A stretch of 64,000 nt of DNA from Streptomyces griseoincarnatus (GTDB taxonomy: Bacteria; Actinomycetota; Actinomycetes; Streptomycetales; Streptomycetaceae). The DNA is taken from NCBI GenBank assembly GCA_014649575.1, contig BMTH01000002.1, positions 314,423 to 378,422 on the forward strand, written 5' to 3'. Shown piece after piece: positions 7,103-15,142 of the stretch. The notes beneath the pieces are model-generated. The model did no database searches. It saw only the letters and a program-made list of their open reading frames with translations, and was not told the origin of the DNA. A program made the translations under genes and the position numbers. Each line of letters begins with the position of its first letter. Position 1 is the first letter of the stretch.

Positions 7103-8464
7103 CTACAGCACCGGCAGCAGATTCTTCAGCTCGAACGCCGTGACCTCCGACCGGTACGCCTCCCACTCCTGCTTCTTGTTGCGCAGGAAGAAGTCGAAGA
7201 CGTGCTCGCCGAGGGTCTCGGCGGCCAGGTCGCTGCGTTCCATCAGGGTGAGCGCCTCGCCGAGGTTCTGCGGGAGCGGCTCGATGCCCAGGGCGCGGCG
7301 CTCGGCGTCGGAGAGGGCCCAGACGTCGTCCTCGGCGCCCGGCGGGAGCTCGTAGCCCTCCTCGATCCCCTTGAGGCCGGCCGCGAGGAGCAGGGCGTAG
7401 GCCAGGTACGGGTTGGCGCCGGAGTCGAGGGAGCGGACCTCCACGCGGGCCGAGCCGGTCTTGCCGGGCTTGTACATGGGCACGCGGACCAGGGCCGAGC
7501 GGTTGTTGTGGCCCCAGCAGATGTACGAGGGGGCCTCGCCGCCCGCGCCGGCCGTGCGCTCGGTGCCGCCCCAGATGCGCTTGTAGGAGTTGACCCACTG
7601 GTTGGTGACCGCGGAGATCTCCGCCGCGTGCCGCAGCAGGCCCGCGATGAAGGAGCGGCCCACCTTGGAGAGCTGGTACTCCGCGCCGGACTCGTAGAAG
7701 GCGTTGCGGTCGCCCTCGAAGAGGGAGAGGTGGGTGTGCATGCCCGAGCCGGGGTGCTCGGAGAACGGCTTCGGCATGAACGTCGCCTGCACGCCCTGCT
7801 CCAGCGCCACCTGCTTCATGACCAGGCGGAACGTCATGATGTTGTCCGCCGTGGAGAGCGCGTCCGCGTAGCGCAGGTCGATCTCCTGCTGGCCGGGGGC
7901 GCCCTCGTGGTGGGAGAACTCCACCGAGATGCCCATCGACTCCAGCATGGTGATCGCCTGGCGGCGGAAGTCCATGCCGACGTTCTGCGGGGTGTGGTCG
8001 AAGTAGCCGGAGTTGTCCGCCGGGGTCGGGCGGCTGCCGTCGACCGGCTTGTTCTTCAGCAGGAAGAACTCGATCTCCGGGTGGGTGTAGAAGGTGAAGC
8101 CCAGGTCGGAGGTGCGGGCGAGGGCGCGCTTGAGGACGTAGCGCGGGTCCGCGAAGGACGGGGAGCCGTCCGGCATGAGGATGTCGCAGAACATCCGGGC
8201 CGTGCCGGGCGCCTCGGCGCGCCAGGGCAGGATCTGGAACGTCGACGGGTCCGGCTTGGCGATCATGTCGGACTCGTGCACGCGGGCGAAGCCCTCGATG
8301 GCGGAGCCGTCGAAGCCGATGCCCTCGTCGAAGGCCTGCTCGAGCTCGGCCGGGGCGACGGCCACGGACTTGAGGAAGCCCAGGACGTCGGTGAACCACA
8401 GGCGTACGAACCGGATGTCGCGCTCCTCCAACGTCCGGAGCACGAACTCCTGCTGCTTGTCCAT
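7103..8464 (-). CDS. glnA2: Glutamine synthetase-like enzyme GlnA2 (probable gamma-glutamylpolyamine synthetase)
   Basis: A 453-residue class I glutamine synthetase fold enzyme. The metal and ATP/glutamate motifs are intact: GFDGSAIEGF, HPEIEFFLLK, HHEGAPGQQEIDLRY, GSGMHTHLSLFEG and the Arg-rich ARVEVRSLDSGANPYLAYA. In adenylylated enzymes a tyrosine sits in a NLYDLP segment; here the equivalent region reads AEDDVWALSDAERR and has none, so GlnE should not regulate it. The matching Streptomyces protein, also near glnE, is reported to glutamylate polyamines rather than ammonium. The frame could begin five codons earlier, but the ATG at 8464 has GGAAG at proper spacing and matches family length. 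A 15-bp terminator follows. Confidence 0.88.
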   Translation of the reverse strand: MDKQQEFVLRTLEERDIRFVRLWFTDVLGFLKSVAVAPAELEQAFDEGIGFDGSAIEGFARVHESDMIAKPDPSTFQILPWRAEAPGTARMFCDILMPDGSPSFADPRYVLKRALARTSDLGFTFYTHPEIEFFLLKNKPVDGSRPTPADNSGYFDHTPQNVGMDFRRQAITMLESMGISVEFSHHEGAPGQQEIDLRYADALSTADNIMTFRLVMKQVALEQGVQATFMPKPFSEHPGSGMHTHLSLFEGDRNAFYESGAEYQLSKVGRSFIAGLLRHAAEISAVTNQWVNSYKRIWGGTERTAGAGGEAPSYICWGHNNRSALVRVPMYKPGKTGSARVEVRSLDSGANPYLAYALLLAAGLKGIEEGYELPPGAEDDVWALSDAERRALGIEPLPQNLGEALTLMERSDLAAETLGEHVFDFFLRNKKQEWEAYRSEVTAFELKNLLPVL

Positions 8465-8695
8465 CTTCCGCTTCCCCATTCCTGCCGGTCAGGCCGCCCG
8501 TTCCTCCCGGCCCACGGGAGACGGTCCGGCACTCGTGCATCCCACCACACCAGCGTTTCACACACATTGCCGGGCCCGGTCGGGCGACCGGCCGCGGCCT
8601 GAACCGCCGGGCCGTCGGAGGCACGGCTCCTCCGCCCATCCTGCCCGGTCGGAGCGGCCACCACGACAGCGGACGGGGGTCGGATCCCCTGGTTC

Positions 8696-8783
8696 CGGTC
8701 CGACCGGATCCCTCCCCCGGTCCGACCGGATGCCTCCTTCGGCCCGGCCGGACCCCTCCTCCGGTCCGATCGGCCCCGTCCCG
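8696..8783. repeat. Four tandem 22-bp repeats
   Basis: Four adjacent 22-bp units begin at 8696, 8718, 8740 and 8762. The first two both start CGGTCCGACCGGAT and the last two are more diverged. They lie between the divergent glnA2 and hmp genes, just upstream of the NsrR operator. The GACCGG-rich core resembles the larger array at 56027-56320. The rest of 8465-8864 is promoter region without a gene. Confidence 0.75.
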
Positions 8784-8802
8784 CGAGAACACCCCCCGCT
8801 TA

Positions 8803-8825
8803 AATTGGAGTTCCTGATGCAAGTT
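8803..8825 (+). promoter_or_regulatory. NsrR operator of hmp
   Basis: A 23-bp imperfect dyad with AATTGGAG at the left end and GCAAGTT at the right. Its complement opens AACTTGCATC and closes CCAATT, the layout of known Streptomyces NsrR sites (AAC ... ATT with an 11-1-11 arrangement). It is 40 bp before the hmp start, in an AT-rich stretch where the promoter must lie. The nsrR gene itself is adjacent. Confidence 0.7.
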
Positions 8826-8864
8826 TTAATGAGGGCACAGGCATCCGAGCCACGAGGAGACCCG

Positions 8865-10046
8865 ATGCTGTCCGAGCAGTCCGCCGTCACCGTCCGCGCC
8901 ACCCTCCCCGCCGTGGGCGCCTCCCTCGGCGAGATCACCGAGCGCTTCTACGCCGGGATGTTCGCCGCCCGCCCCGAGCTGCTGCGCGACCTGTTCAACC
9001 GCGGCAACCAGGCCGCGGGCACCCAGCGCCAGGCCCTCGCGGGCTCCGTCGCGGCGTTCGCCACGCACCTGCTGGACCACCCCGGCGAGCGGCCGGACGC
9101 GATGCTGTCGCGCATCGCCCACAAGCACGCCTCCCTCGGCGTGACCCCGGACCAGTACGCGATCGTCCACGAGCACCTGTTCGCCGCCATCGCCGAGGTG
9201 CTGGGCGACGCGGTCACGCCCGAGGTCGCCGCCGCCTGGGACGAGGTCTACTGGCTCATGGCGAACGCCCTGACCGCCGTCGAGAAGCGGCTCCACGAGG
9301 AGAGCGGCGGCGCCGTCTGGCAGCCCTGGGAGGTCGTCGAGCGGGTCACCGAGACCGCCGACGTGGTGACCTTCCGGCTGCGTCCGGCCGACGGCGGCCC
9401 GGTGCGCGGCTTCCGCCCGGGCCAGTACGTCTCCGTGCGGGTCCCGCTCGCGGACGGCGCCCGCCAGATACGGCAGTACAGCCTCTCCGGCGCGCCCGGC
9501 CCGGACCTGCGGCAGTTCAGCGTCAAGCGCGTGCACGAGGGCGGGGCGCCCGACGGTGAGGTGTCCTCCCACCTCCACGCGCACGTCCGGGTGGGCGACG
9601 TCCTGGAGCTGTCCGAGGCGTACGGCGACCTGGTGCTGGACGCCGGCGACGACACGCCGCTGCTGCTGGCCTCCGCCGGGATCGGCGTGACCCCGATGGT
9701 CGCGATGCTCGGGCACCTCGCCGGCTCCGGGCACCGCGCCCCGGTCACCGTCGTGCACGGCGACCGCTCCCCCGCCGACCACGCCCTGCGCACGGACCAC
9801 GAGGCCTACGCGGGGAAGCTGCCGGACGCGACCGTGCGGTTCTGGTACGAGCGGGACGCCCCGGCGGGCGCGGGCACCGGGTACGTGGACCTCGCGGACG
9901 TGCCGGTCGCGCCCGGCACGCGCGCCTACCTGTGCGGTCCGCTGCCGTTCATGCGCAGGGTCCGCGAGCAGCTGATCGCCAAGGGCGTGGCCCCGGCGGA
10001 CGTGCACTACGAGGTGTTCGGTCCTGACCTGTGGCTCGCGCGGTGA
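8865..10046 (+). CDS. hmp: Flavohaemoprotein, nitric oxide dioxygenase
   Basis: A 393-residue Hmp that oxidises NO to nitrate with O2 and NAD(P)H. The globin domain (about 1-140) has the distal Tyr29 and Gln54 and the proximal haem ligand His88 in KHASLG. The FAD domain (about 150-255) carries RQYSLS. The NAD domain (about 265-390) carries AGIGVTPMVAML and YLCGPLPFM. The ATG at 8865 follows GAGGAG; an ATG 16 codons earlier would start the protein inside the operator region. The gene is followed, tail to tail after 12 bp, by the NO sensor gene nsrR, and a 23-bp NsrR-like site covers its promoter. Expression should be induced when NO destroys the NsrR cluster. Confidence 0.95.
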   Translation: MLSEQSAVTVRATLPAVGASLGEITERFYAGMFAARPELLRDLFNRGNQAAGTQRQALAGSVAAFATHLLDHPGERPDAMLSRIAHKHASLGVTPDQYAIVHEHLFAAIAEVLGDAVTPEVAAAWDEVYWLMANALTAVEKRLHEESGGAVWQPWEVVERVTETADVVTFRLRPADGGPVRGFRPGQYVSVRVPLADGARQIRQYSLSGAPGPDLRQFSVKRVHEGGAPDGEVSSHLHAHVRVGDVLELSEAYGDLVLDAGDDTPLLLASAGIGVTPMVAMLGHLAGSGHRAPVTVVHGDRSPADHALRTDHEAYAGKLPDATVRFWYERDAPAGAGTGYVDLADVPVAPGTRAYLCGPLPFMRRVREQLIAKGVAPADVHYEVFGPDLWLAR

Positions 10047-10058
10047 GCGGGCGGGCCG

Positions 10059-10502
10059 TCAGCGGACGCTCGGGACGCCCAGCAGCAGGGGGCCCGTCGG
10101 GTCCGCGGTGAGGTCCGCGACCGTCAGCGGGTCCAGCGAGGCGTAGAACGCCTCCTGGGCCCGCCGCAGCGCGCCGCGCAGCCGGCAGTCGGAGCGCAGG
10201 GGGCAGGGGGCCGTGCCGGCGGCGCCGTCGCAGTCGACGACGTCCCCCTCGCCCTCGAAGGCGCGGACCAGGCCGCCCACGGAAGCCTCGCGGCCCTTCT
10301 CGGTGAGGGACAGCCCGCCGCCCCTGCCGCGCCGGGCGGTGAGCAGCCCCATGTGCCGCAGCTCGGCGACGACCTTCGCGGCGTGGGTGTACGGCACGTC
10401 CATGGCCGTCGCGACGTCCCGGGTCGTCGGATTGGTGTCGCCGGCCACGGCGAGGCGCATGAGGACCCGCAGGGCGAGGTCGGTGGAGCGCAGCAGCCGC
10501 AT
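10059..10502 (-). CDS. nsrR: Rrf2-family iron-sulfur NO sensor and repressor NsrR
   Basis: A 147-residue Rrf2 repressor with a winged helix at about 1-80 (RDVATAMDVPYTHAAKVVAEL is the HTH). The [4Fe-4S] ligands of Streptomyces NsrR are three cysteines plus Asp8; Asp8 is present (STDLALR) and the cysteines are at 91, 100 and 106. The first gap is eight residues, longer than the four or five I know from E. coli and S. coelicolor NsrR, so the cluster loop is enlarged. It is convergent with hmp, its expected target, and has its own 23-bp site upstream at 10518-10540, implying autoregulation. The ATG at 10502 gives the full winged helix. Confidence 0.9.
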   Translation of the reverse strand: MRLLRSTDLALRVLMRLAVAGDTNPTTRDVATAMDVPYTHAAKVVAELRHMGLLTARRGRGGGLSLTEKGREASVGGLVRAFEGEGDVVDCDGAAGTAPCPLRSDCRLRGALRRAQEAFYASLDPLTVADLTADPTGPLLLGVPSVR

Positions 10503-10517
10503 ACCGGCAGGGTAGGT

Positions 10518-10540
10518 AATCGGAATCCTGGCTCAAAATT
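10518..10540 (-). promoter_or_regulatory. NsrR autoregulatory site
   Basis: A 23-bp element in the same register as the hmp site: plus strand opens AATCGGAA and ends CAAAATT. About 14 of 23 positions match the hmp operator, including both AAT/ATT ends. It lies 16 bp upstream of the nsrR start. Confidence 0.55.
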
Positions 10541-10678
10541 TTCGGCCGGACCTTCAGCGGATCCGCCCGGGCCCCGTCCGGTCCCGCCGCCCCCTACGAC
10601 TCGCCCGGCTCCCCCATTACGATCAGCTGACCCGATCACCACTCCGGCCCCACCTCCTCCGACCCGAAGGACACCTCC

Positions 10679-11344
10679 ATGGGCTCCGCCAAGAAGAGCA
10701 GCGCGGCACGCACGGCACGGATAGAGGAGATGCGGCGCGCCGAGCAGGCCCGCGAGCGCCGCAACCGGATCCTCGTCGTCGCCGCCTCCGTGGTGGTCGT
10801 CGCGGGCCTGGTCGCCGGCGGGGTGGTACTGGTCCAGACGCAGTCGGACGACGGCGGCAGCAGCGCGGCGGACGACGCGAAGACCGCGGGGAAGTTCGTC
10901 ACGGACGCGGACGGCGTGCGCGCCTGGAAGGGCACGCTGGGCCGTGAGCACGTCACGAAGTCCGTCGACTACCCGGTGACGCCTCCCGTGGGCGGCGACC
11001 ACAACCCCGTGTGGATGAACTGCAACGGGGACGTCTACGAGGACGAGATCAACCCGACCAACGCGGTCCACTCGCTGGAGCACGGCGCGGTGTGGGTGAC
11101 GTACAACGGCGACGCCCCGGAGGCCGAGGTGGAGGCGCTGGCGGCGAAGGTGAGGAAGACGCCGTACACGCTGATGAGCCCGGTCGACGGGCAGAAGGAC
11201 CCGGTCGTGCTGACCGCGTGGGGGCACCAGCGCACGGTGACCGGCGCCGCGGATCCGGCCGTGGACGCGTTCCTGGAGAAGTTCGTGCAGGGGCAGCAGA
11301 CGCCCGAGCCGGGTGCGGCCTGCACGGGCGGGCTGTCGAAGTGA
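10679..11344 (+). CDS. DUF3105 membrane-anchored extracytoplasmic protein
   Basis: A 221-residue protein. A basic cytoplasmic head (residues 1-30, rich in Arg/Lys) is followed by one membrane span at about 31-53 (ILVVAASVVVVAGLVAGGVV) and an exported DUF3105 domain. The domain hallmark is VGGDHNPVWMNCNGDVY and AVHSLEHGAVWVTYNG; its His and Cys residues suggest metal or redox binding, but no activity is established. The start at 10679 has GAAGGA upstream. The stop overlaps the GTG of the DUF305 gene, so the two form a coupled operon. Such pairs are common in actinobacteria. Confidence 0.87.
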   Translation: MGSAKKSSAARTARIEEMRRAEQARERRNRILVVAASVVVVAGLVAGGVVLVQTQSDDGGSSAADDAKTAGKFVTDADGVRAWKGTLGREHVTKSVDYPVTPPVGGDHNPVWMNCNGDVYEDEINPTNAVHSLEHGAVWVTYNGDAPEAEVEALAAKVRKTPYTLMSPVDGQKDPVVLTAWGHQRTVTGAADPAVDAFLEKFVQGQQTPEPGAACTGGLSK

Positions 11345-11973
11345 GGCGGCCCGCCCTGGCCGCCGGGGCGCTGGCGGCGGTGCTCGTCGTGGGCGGGGCG
11401 GCCGGGTGGGCGGGCGCCTCGGCGGCCGGCGGGGAGGAGCGCGCCCTGCCCGTCCCGGCGGCGGACTCCGCGGACGCCGGGTTCGCCCGGGACATGGCGG
11501 TCCACCACCAGCAGGCCGTGGAGATGTCGTACGTCGTGCGTGACCGCACCGACGACGAGGAGGTGCGGCGGCTCGCCTACGACGCCGCCCAGACCCAGGC
11601 CAACCAGCGGGGCATGCTGCTGGGCTGGCTCGACCTGTGGGAGCTGCCGAAGGTGTCCGCCGACCCGCCCATGACCTGGATGGGGATGGGCGACGCGGCG
11701 GCCGGCGAGGACGGCGCGCTGATGCCGGGCATGGCGACGGACGCGGAGATGGAGCGGCTCGGCCGGCTGAACGGCAGGCAGGCCGAGGTGTTCTACCTCC
11801 AGCTGATGACGAGGCATCACCGGGGCGGTGTGCACATGGCGGAAGGCTGTGTGCGCGCCTGCGAGGTGGACACCGGCAAGCGGCTCGCGAGCGGGATGGT
11901 CGAGGGCCAGGAGTCGGAGATCCGGCTGATGGCGGGGATGCTGAAGGCGCGGGGAGCGGCCGCGCGGCCGTGA
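11341..11973 (+). CDS. DUF305 exported protein (ferritin-like, probable metal binding)
   Basis: A 210-residue protein starting at a GTG that overlaps the DUF3105 stop. An N-terminal signal anchor (ALAAGALAAVLVVGGAAGWA) precedes two DUF305 repeats, each with the His-His motif: FARDMAVHHQQAVEMS and LMTRHHRGGVHMAEG. A Met-rich stretch between them (MTWMGMGDAA ... LMPGMA) may also bind soft metal. DUF305 proteins adopt a ferritin-like helical fold; links to copper handling are reported for some relatives, and the role here is inferred only from the motifs. It is coupled to the DUF3105 gene, and 86 bp separate it from nadE. Confidence 0.87.
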   Translation: MRRPALAAGALAAVLVVGGAAGWAGASAAGGEERALPVPAADSADAGFARDMAVHHQQAVEMSYVVRDRTDDEEVRRLAYDAAQTQANQRGMLLGWLDLWELPKVSADPPMTWMGMGDAAAGEDGALMPGMATDAEMERLGRLNGRQAEVFYLQLMTRHHRGGVHMAEGCVRACEVDTGKRLASGMVEGQESEIRLMAGMLKARGAAARP

Positions 11974-12046
11974 CGGCCGGAGGCCGCCCCCTTGGCCGCC
12001 CGAGGATCCGCGGTCCCGCCGCCCCACATCGCGTCGCTCTGACGAT

Positions 12047-12060
12047 TACACTGGCCCGCG
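12047..12060 (+). promoter_or_regulatory. Apparent leaderless promoter of nadE
   Basis: A -10 type hexamer TACACT (12047-12052) ends seven bases before the GTG start at 12060, and no Shine-Dalgarno sequence is present between. Transcription would begin on or next to the start codon. Confidence 0.5.
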
Positions 12061-13826
12061 TGCCTCAACTACGACTCGCCCTGAATCAGATCGACTCGAC
12101 CGTCGGCGACCTCGCCGGCAACGCGGAAACGATTGTCCGCCGGACCAGGGAGTCCGCCGGGCAGGGGGCGCATCTCGTGGCGTTCCCGGAGATGGCGCTG
12201 ACCGGGTATCCCGTCGAGGACCTCGCTTTGCGGTCGTCCTTCGTGGAAGCATCCCGGGCGTCCATGCGCGCCCTCGCCGCGCGCCTCGCCGACGAGGGCC
12301 TCGGCGACGTGCCGGTGGTCGTCGGCTACCTGGACCGCAGCGCCGCCGCCCAGCCGAAGTACGGCCAGCCCGCGGGCGCCCCGCGCAACGCGGCGGCCGT
12401 GCTGCACCGGGGCGAGGTGGTGCTGAGCTTCGCCAAGCACCACCTGCCGAACTACGGCGTCTTCGACGAGTTCCGCTACTTCGTGCCCGGCGACACCCTG
12501 CCGGTGGTGCGGGTGCACGGCGTGGACGTCGCCCTGGCCATCTGCGAGGACCTGTGGCAGGACGGCGGCCGGGTGCCGGCGGCGCGCTCGGCGCGGGCCG
12601 GGCTGCTGCTGTCGGTGAACGCCTCGCCGTACGAGCGGGACAAGGACGACACGCGTCTGGAGCTGGTGCGCAAGCGGGCGCAGGAGGCCGGCTGCACCAC
12701 CGCCTACCTGGCCATGACGGGCGGACAGGACGACCTGGTCTTCGACGGCGACTCGATCGTCGTCGGCGCGGACGCCGAGGTGATCGCGCGCGCCCCGCAG
12801 TTCTCCGAGACGTGCCTGCTGGTCGACCTGGACCTGCCGGCCGCGGTGGCCGACGCGCCGGAGGGCGTGGTGGACGACGGGCTGCGCATCGAGCGGGTCG
12901 TGCTGTCCGAGGACCCGGTCCCCGCGTACGAGCCGGAGCACACCGGCGGTTACGCGGACCGTCTGGACGACGACGCGGAGGTGTACTCCGCGCTGGTCGT
13001 GGGCCTGCGGGCGTACGTGCAGAAGAACGGGTTCCGTTCGGTGCTGATCGGGCTGTCCGGCGGCATCGACTCGGCGCTGGTCGCCGCGATCGCCTGTGAC
13101 GCGGTCGGCCCGGAGAACGTGTACGGCATCTCCATGCCGTCGAAGTACTCCTCGGACCACTCGAGGAGCGACGCGGCGGAGCTGGCGCGGCGCACCGGGC
13201 TGAACTACCGCACGGTCGCGATTGAGCCGATGTTCGACGCGTACATGGGGTCGCTGGAGCTGACCGGCCTGGCGGAGGAGAACCTCCAGTCGCGGCTGCG
13301 CGGCACGATGCTGATGGCCATCTCCAACCAGGAGGGACACATCGTCCTGGCCCCGGGCAACAAGTCCGAACTGGCGGTGGGTTACTCGACGCTGTACGGC
13401 GACTCGGTCGGCGCGTACGGGCCCATCAAGGACGTGTACAAGACGCTGGTTTTCCGGCTGGCGCGGTGGCGCAACCGCGCGGCCGAGGAGCGGGGCGAGA
13501 CGCCCCCGATCCCGGAGAACTCGATCTCCAAGCCGCCGAGCGCGGAGCTGCGTCCGGGCCAGGTGGACACGGACTCGCTGCCGGACTACCCGGTGCTGGA
13601 CGCGATCCTGGCGCTGTACGTGGACCAGGACAAGGGCGCGGACCAGATCGTCGAGGCCGGGTACGACCGTGAACTGGTCGGGAAGACGCTGCGGATGGTG
13701 GACCGGGCGGAGTACAAGCGGCGCCAGTACCCGCCGGGCACCAAGATCTCCCCGAAGGGCTTCGGCAAGGACCGCCGGCTGCCCCTCACCAACGGCTGGC
13801 GCGAGGGTCTGCCGCCCGAGGTGTGA
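12060..13826 (+). CDS. nadE: NAD+ synthase, glutamine-hydrolysing
   Basis: A 588-residue two-domain enzyme making NAD from nicotinic acid adenine dinucleotide, with ammonia from glutamine. The N-terminal nitrilase-type amidase (about 1-270) shows the Glu-Lys-Cys triad: Glu44 in FPEMALTGYP, Lys in AKHHLPNYGVFDE and Cys in AICEDLWQ. The C-terminal ATP pyrophosphatase domain has the PP-loop GLSGGIDSALVAA and NKSELAVGYSTLYGD. The GTG at 12060 gives the usual start PQLRLALNQID; a -10 element immediately upstream and no ribosome site suggest a leaderless transcript. A very strong hairpin ends the gene. Confidence 0.95.
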   Translation: MPQLRLALNQIDSTVGDLAGNAETIVRRTRESAGQGAHLVAFPEMALTGYPVEDLALRSSFVEASRASMRALAARLADEGLGDVPVVVGYLDRSAAAQPKYGQPAGAPRNAAAVLHRGEVVLSFAKHHLPNYGVFDEFRYFVPGDTLPVVRVHGVDVALAICEDLWQDGGRVPAARSARAGLLLSVNASPYERDKDDTRLELVRKRAQEAGCTTAYLAMTGGQDDLVFDGDSIVVGADAEVIARAPQFSETCLLVDLDLPAAVADAPEGVVDDGLRIERVVLSEDPVPAYEPEHTGGYADRLDDDAEVYSALVVGLRAYVQKNGFRSVLIGLSGGIDSALVAAIACDAVGPENVYGISMPSKYSSDHSRSDAAELARRTGLNYRTVAIEPMFDAYMGSLELTGLAEENLQSRLRGTMLMAISNQEGHIVLAPGNKSELAVGYSTLYGDSVGAYGPIKDVYKTLVFRLARWRNRAAEERGETPPIPENSISKPPSAELRPGQVDTDSLPDYPVLDAILALYVDQDKGADQIVEAGYDRELVGKTLRMVDRAEYKRRQYPPGTKISPKGFGKDRRLPLTNGWREGLPPEV

Positions 13827-13841
13827 GGTCCGGTACGCGGA

Positions 13842-13879
13842 CGGCGGGCGGGGTGCGGTGTTCCGCGCCCCGCCCGCCG
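13842..13879. terminator. Strong bidirectional terminator after nadE
   Basis: Stem CGGCGGGCGGGG with its 12-nt complement, continued by GCGG/CCGC inside, around the loop TGTT. It lies between the convergent nadE and EEP genes. Confidence 0.8.
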
Positions 13880-13905
13880 CCGTGTGTCCGGGTCTGCCCG
13901 TGGAG

Positions 13906-14955
13906 TCAGTCCGCGGTGTCGGCGACCCGCAGCCGTGCCGCTATCGGCAGGTGGTCGCTCGCCGTCGGCGGGAGCGTCCAGGAGCTCTCCGGCTCGGCGC
14001 CCCTCACCAGGATCTGGTCGATCCGCGCCATCGGGAACGACGCCGGCCAGCTGAAGCCGAAGCCGCTGCCCACCGCGCCCTGCGTGGAGCGCATCTGGGA
14101 GGTGACCGCCTTCAGGGAGCGGTCGTTCATCGTGCCGTTGAGGTCGCCGAGCAGCACCACGTTGTCCAGCGGCTCGTCCGCGATGGCCTCACCCAGCGCG
14201 TCGGCGCTCTTGTCGCGCTGACGGGCCGTGAACCCGGCCTCCAGCTTCACCCGGACCGACGGCAGATGCGCGACGTACACCGCGACCCGGCCGGCCGGCG
14301 CGTCCACCGTGGCGCGCATGGCCCGCTGCCAGCCCAGCCGGATGTCCACCGACCTCACGTCGCTCAGCGGGTACTTGGACCACAGCCCGACCGTGCCGAC
14401 CACCGCGTGGTGGTCGTACGTGTCCGACAGCGCCGCCCGGTAGGCGGGCACCTCGGAGGCCTTCAGCTCCTCCAGCGCCAGCACGTCCGCGCCCGCGGCG
14501 GCCACCTCACGTGCGGTGCCGGACGGGTCCGGGTTCTCGGCGTTGACGTTGTGCGTGGCCACCGTCAGGTCGCCGCCGGGGGTGTTCTTGTCGCTGAGCA
14601 GACCGCCGAACAGGTTCAGCCACACGACCGCCGGCAGGACGGTCGCGATCAGCGCCGTCGCCGAGCGGCGGACGAGCGCCAGGACCAGCAGCACCGGCAC
14701 GAACAGGCCCAGCCACGGCAGGAACGTCTCCAGCAGGCTGCCCAAGTTGCCGACGGCGTTCGGGACATGCGCGTGGGCCAGCATCAGCAGTGCCAGCAGC
14801 AGTGCGCAGACGGCCACCACCCAGCCCCGGCGCCAGATGCCGCGGTCCTCGCGCAGGGCCTCCAGACGGTGGAGGAGGCGCCGCAACCGAGAGGCCGGGG
14901 TCCGGGGGCCCTGGCGCCCTTCGTCCGTCTCCGTCATGTACGCCTGCCGCGCCAT
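13906..14955 (-). CDS. Membrane-anchored endonuclease/exonuclease/phosphatase (EEP) family protein
   Basis: A 349-residue protein. Three hydrophobic spans fill about residues 45-125 (WVVAVCALLLALLMLAH, LPWLGLFVPVLLVLAL, ALIATVLPAVVWLNLF). They are followed by an EEP catalytic domain with VATHNVNAEN, DVLALEELK, VVLLGDLNGTMND, IDQILVRG and a terminal SDHLPIAARL, the Mg-dependent phosphodiesterase/phosphatase landmarks. The topology would place the enzyme outside the membrane. Family members cut nucleic acids, phosphoinositides or sphingomyelin; the substrate here is unknown. GAGGC precedes the start at 14955, though an ATG six codons later is possible. It is convergent with nadE. Confidence 0.85.
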   Translation of the reverse strand: MARQAYMTETDEGRQGPRTPASRLRRLLHRLEALREDRGIWRRGWVVAVCALLLALLMLAHAHVPNAVGNLGSLLETFLPWLGLFVPVLLVLALVRRSATALIATVLPAVVWLNLFGGLLSDKNTPGGDLTVATHNVNAENPDPSGTAREVAAAGADVLALEELKASEVPAYRAALSDTYDHHAVVGTVGLWSKYPLSDVRSVDIRLGWQRAMRATVDAPAGRVAVYVAHLPSVRVKLEAGFTARQRDKSADALGEAIADEPLDNVVLLGDLNGTMNDRSLKAVTSQMRSTQGAVGSGFGFSWPASFPMARIDQILVRGAEPESSWTLPPTASDHLPIAARLRVADTAD

Positions 14956-15142
14956 ACCGTTGCCTCACAAACTGCCGTGCACACACACCGTCGCCCCCCG
15001 TAAGACCCTAGGGGATGATCGGTTCCGTTCCTGCCGCCGCCCGGCGGCCCTACGGGAGCGATGACGTGCGGGGCCGCGCGGGCAGTTCCTCGAGCGCGTG
15101 ACCGGGGTGGCGTCTGTGACGAAATCCGCACATCCCGGCCCG

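Noticed and set aside
6927..7355. Plus-strand frame starting at the operator region and running into the glnA2 3' end
   Set aside because: It is antisense to glnA2, crosses the terminator and has Arg/Ser-rich composition typical of a shadow frame.
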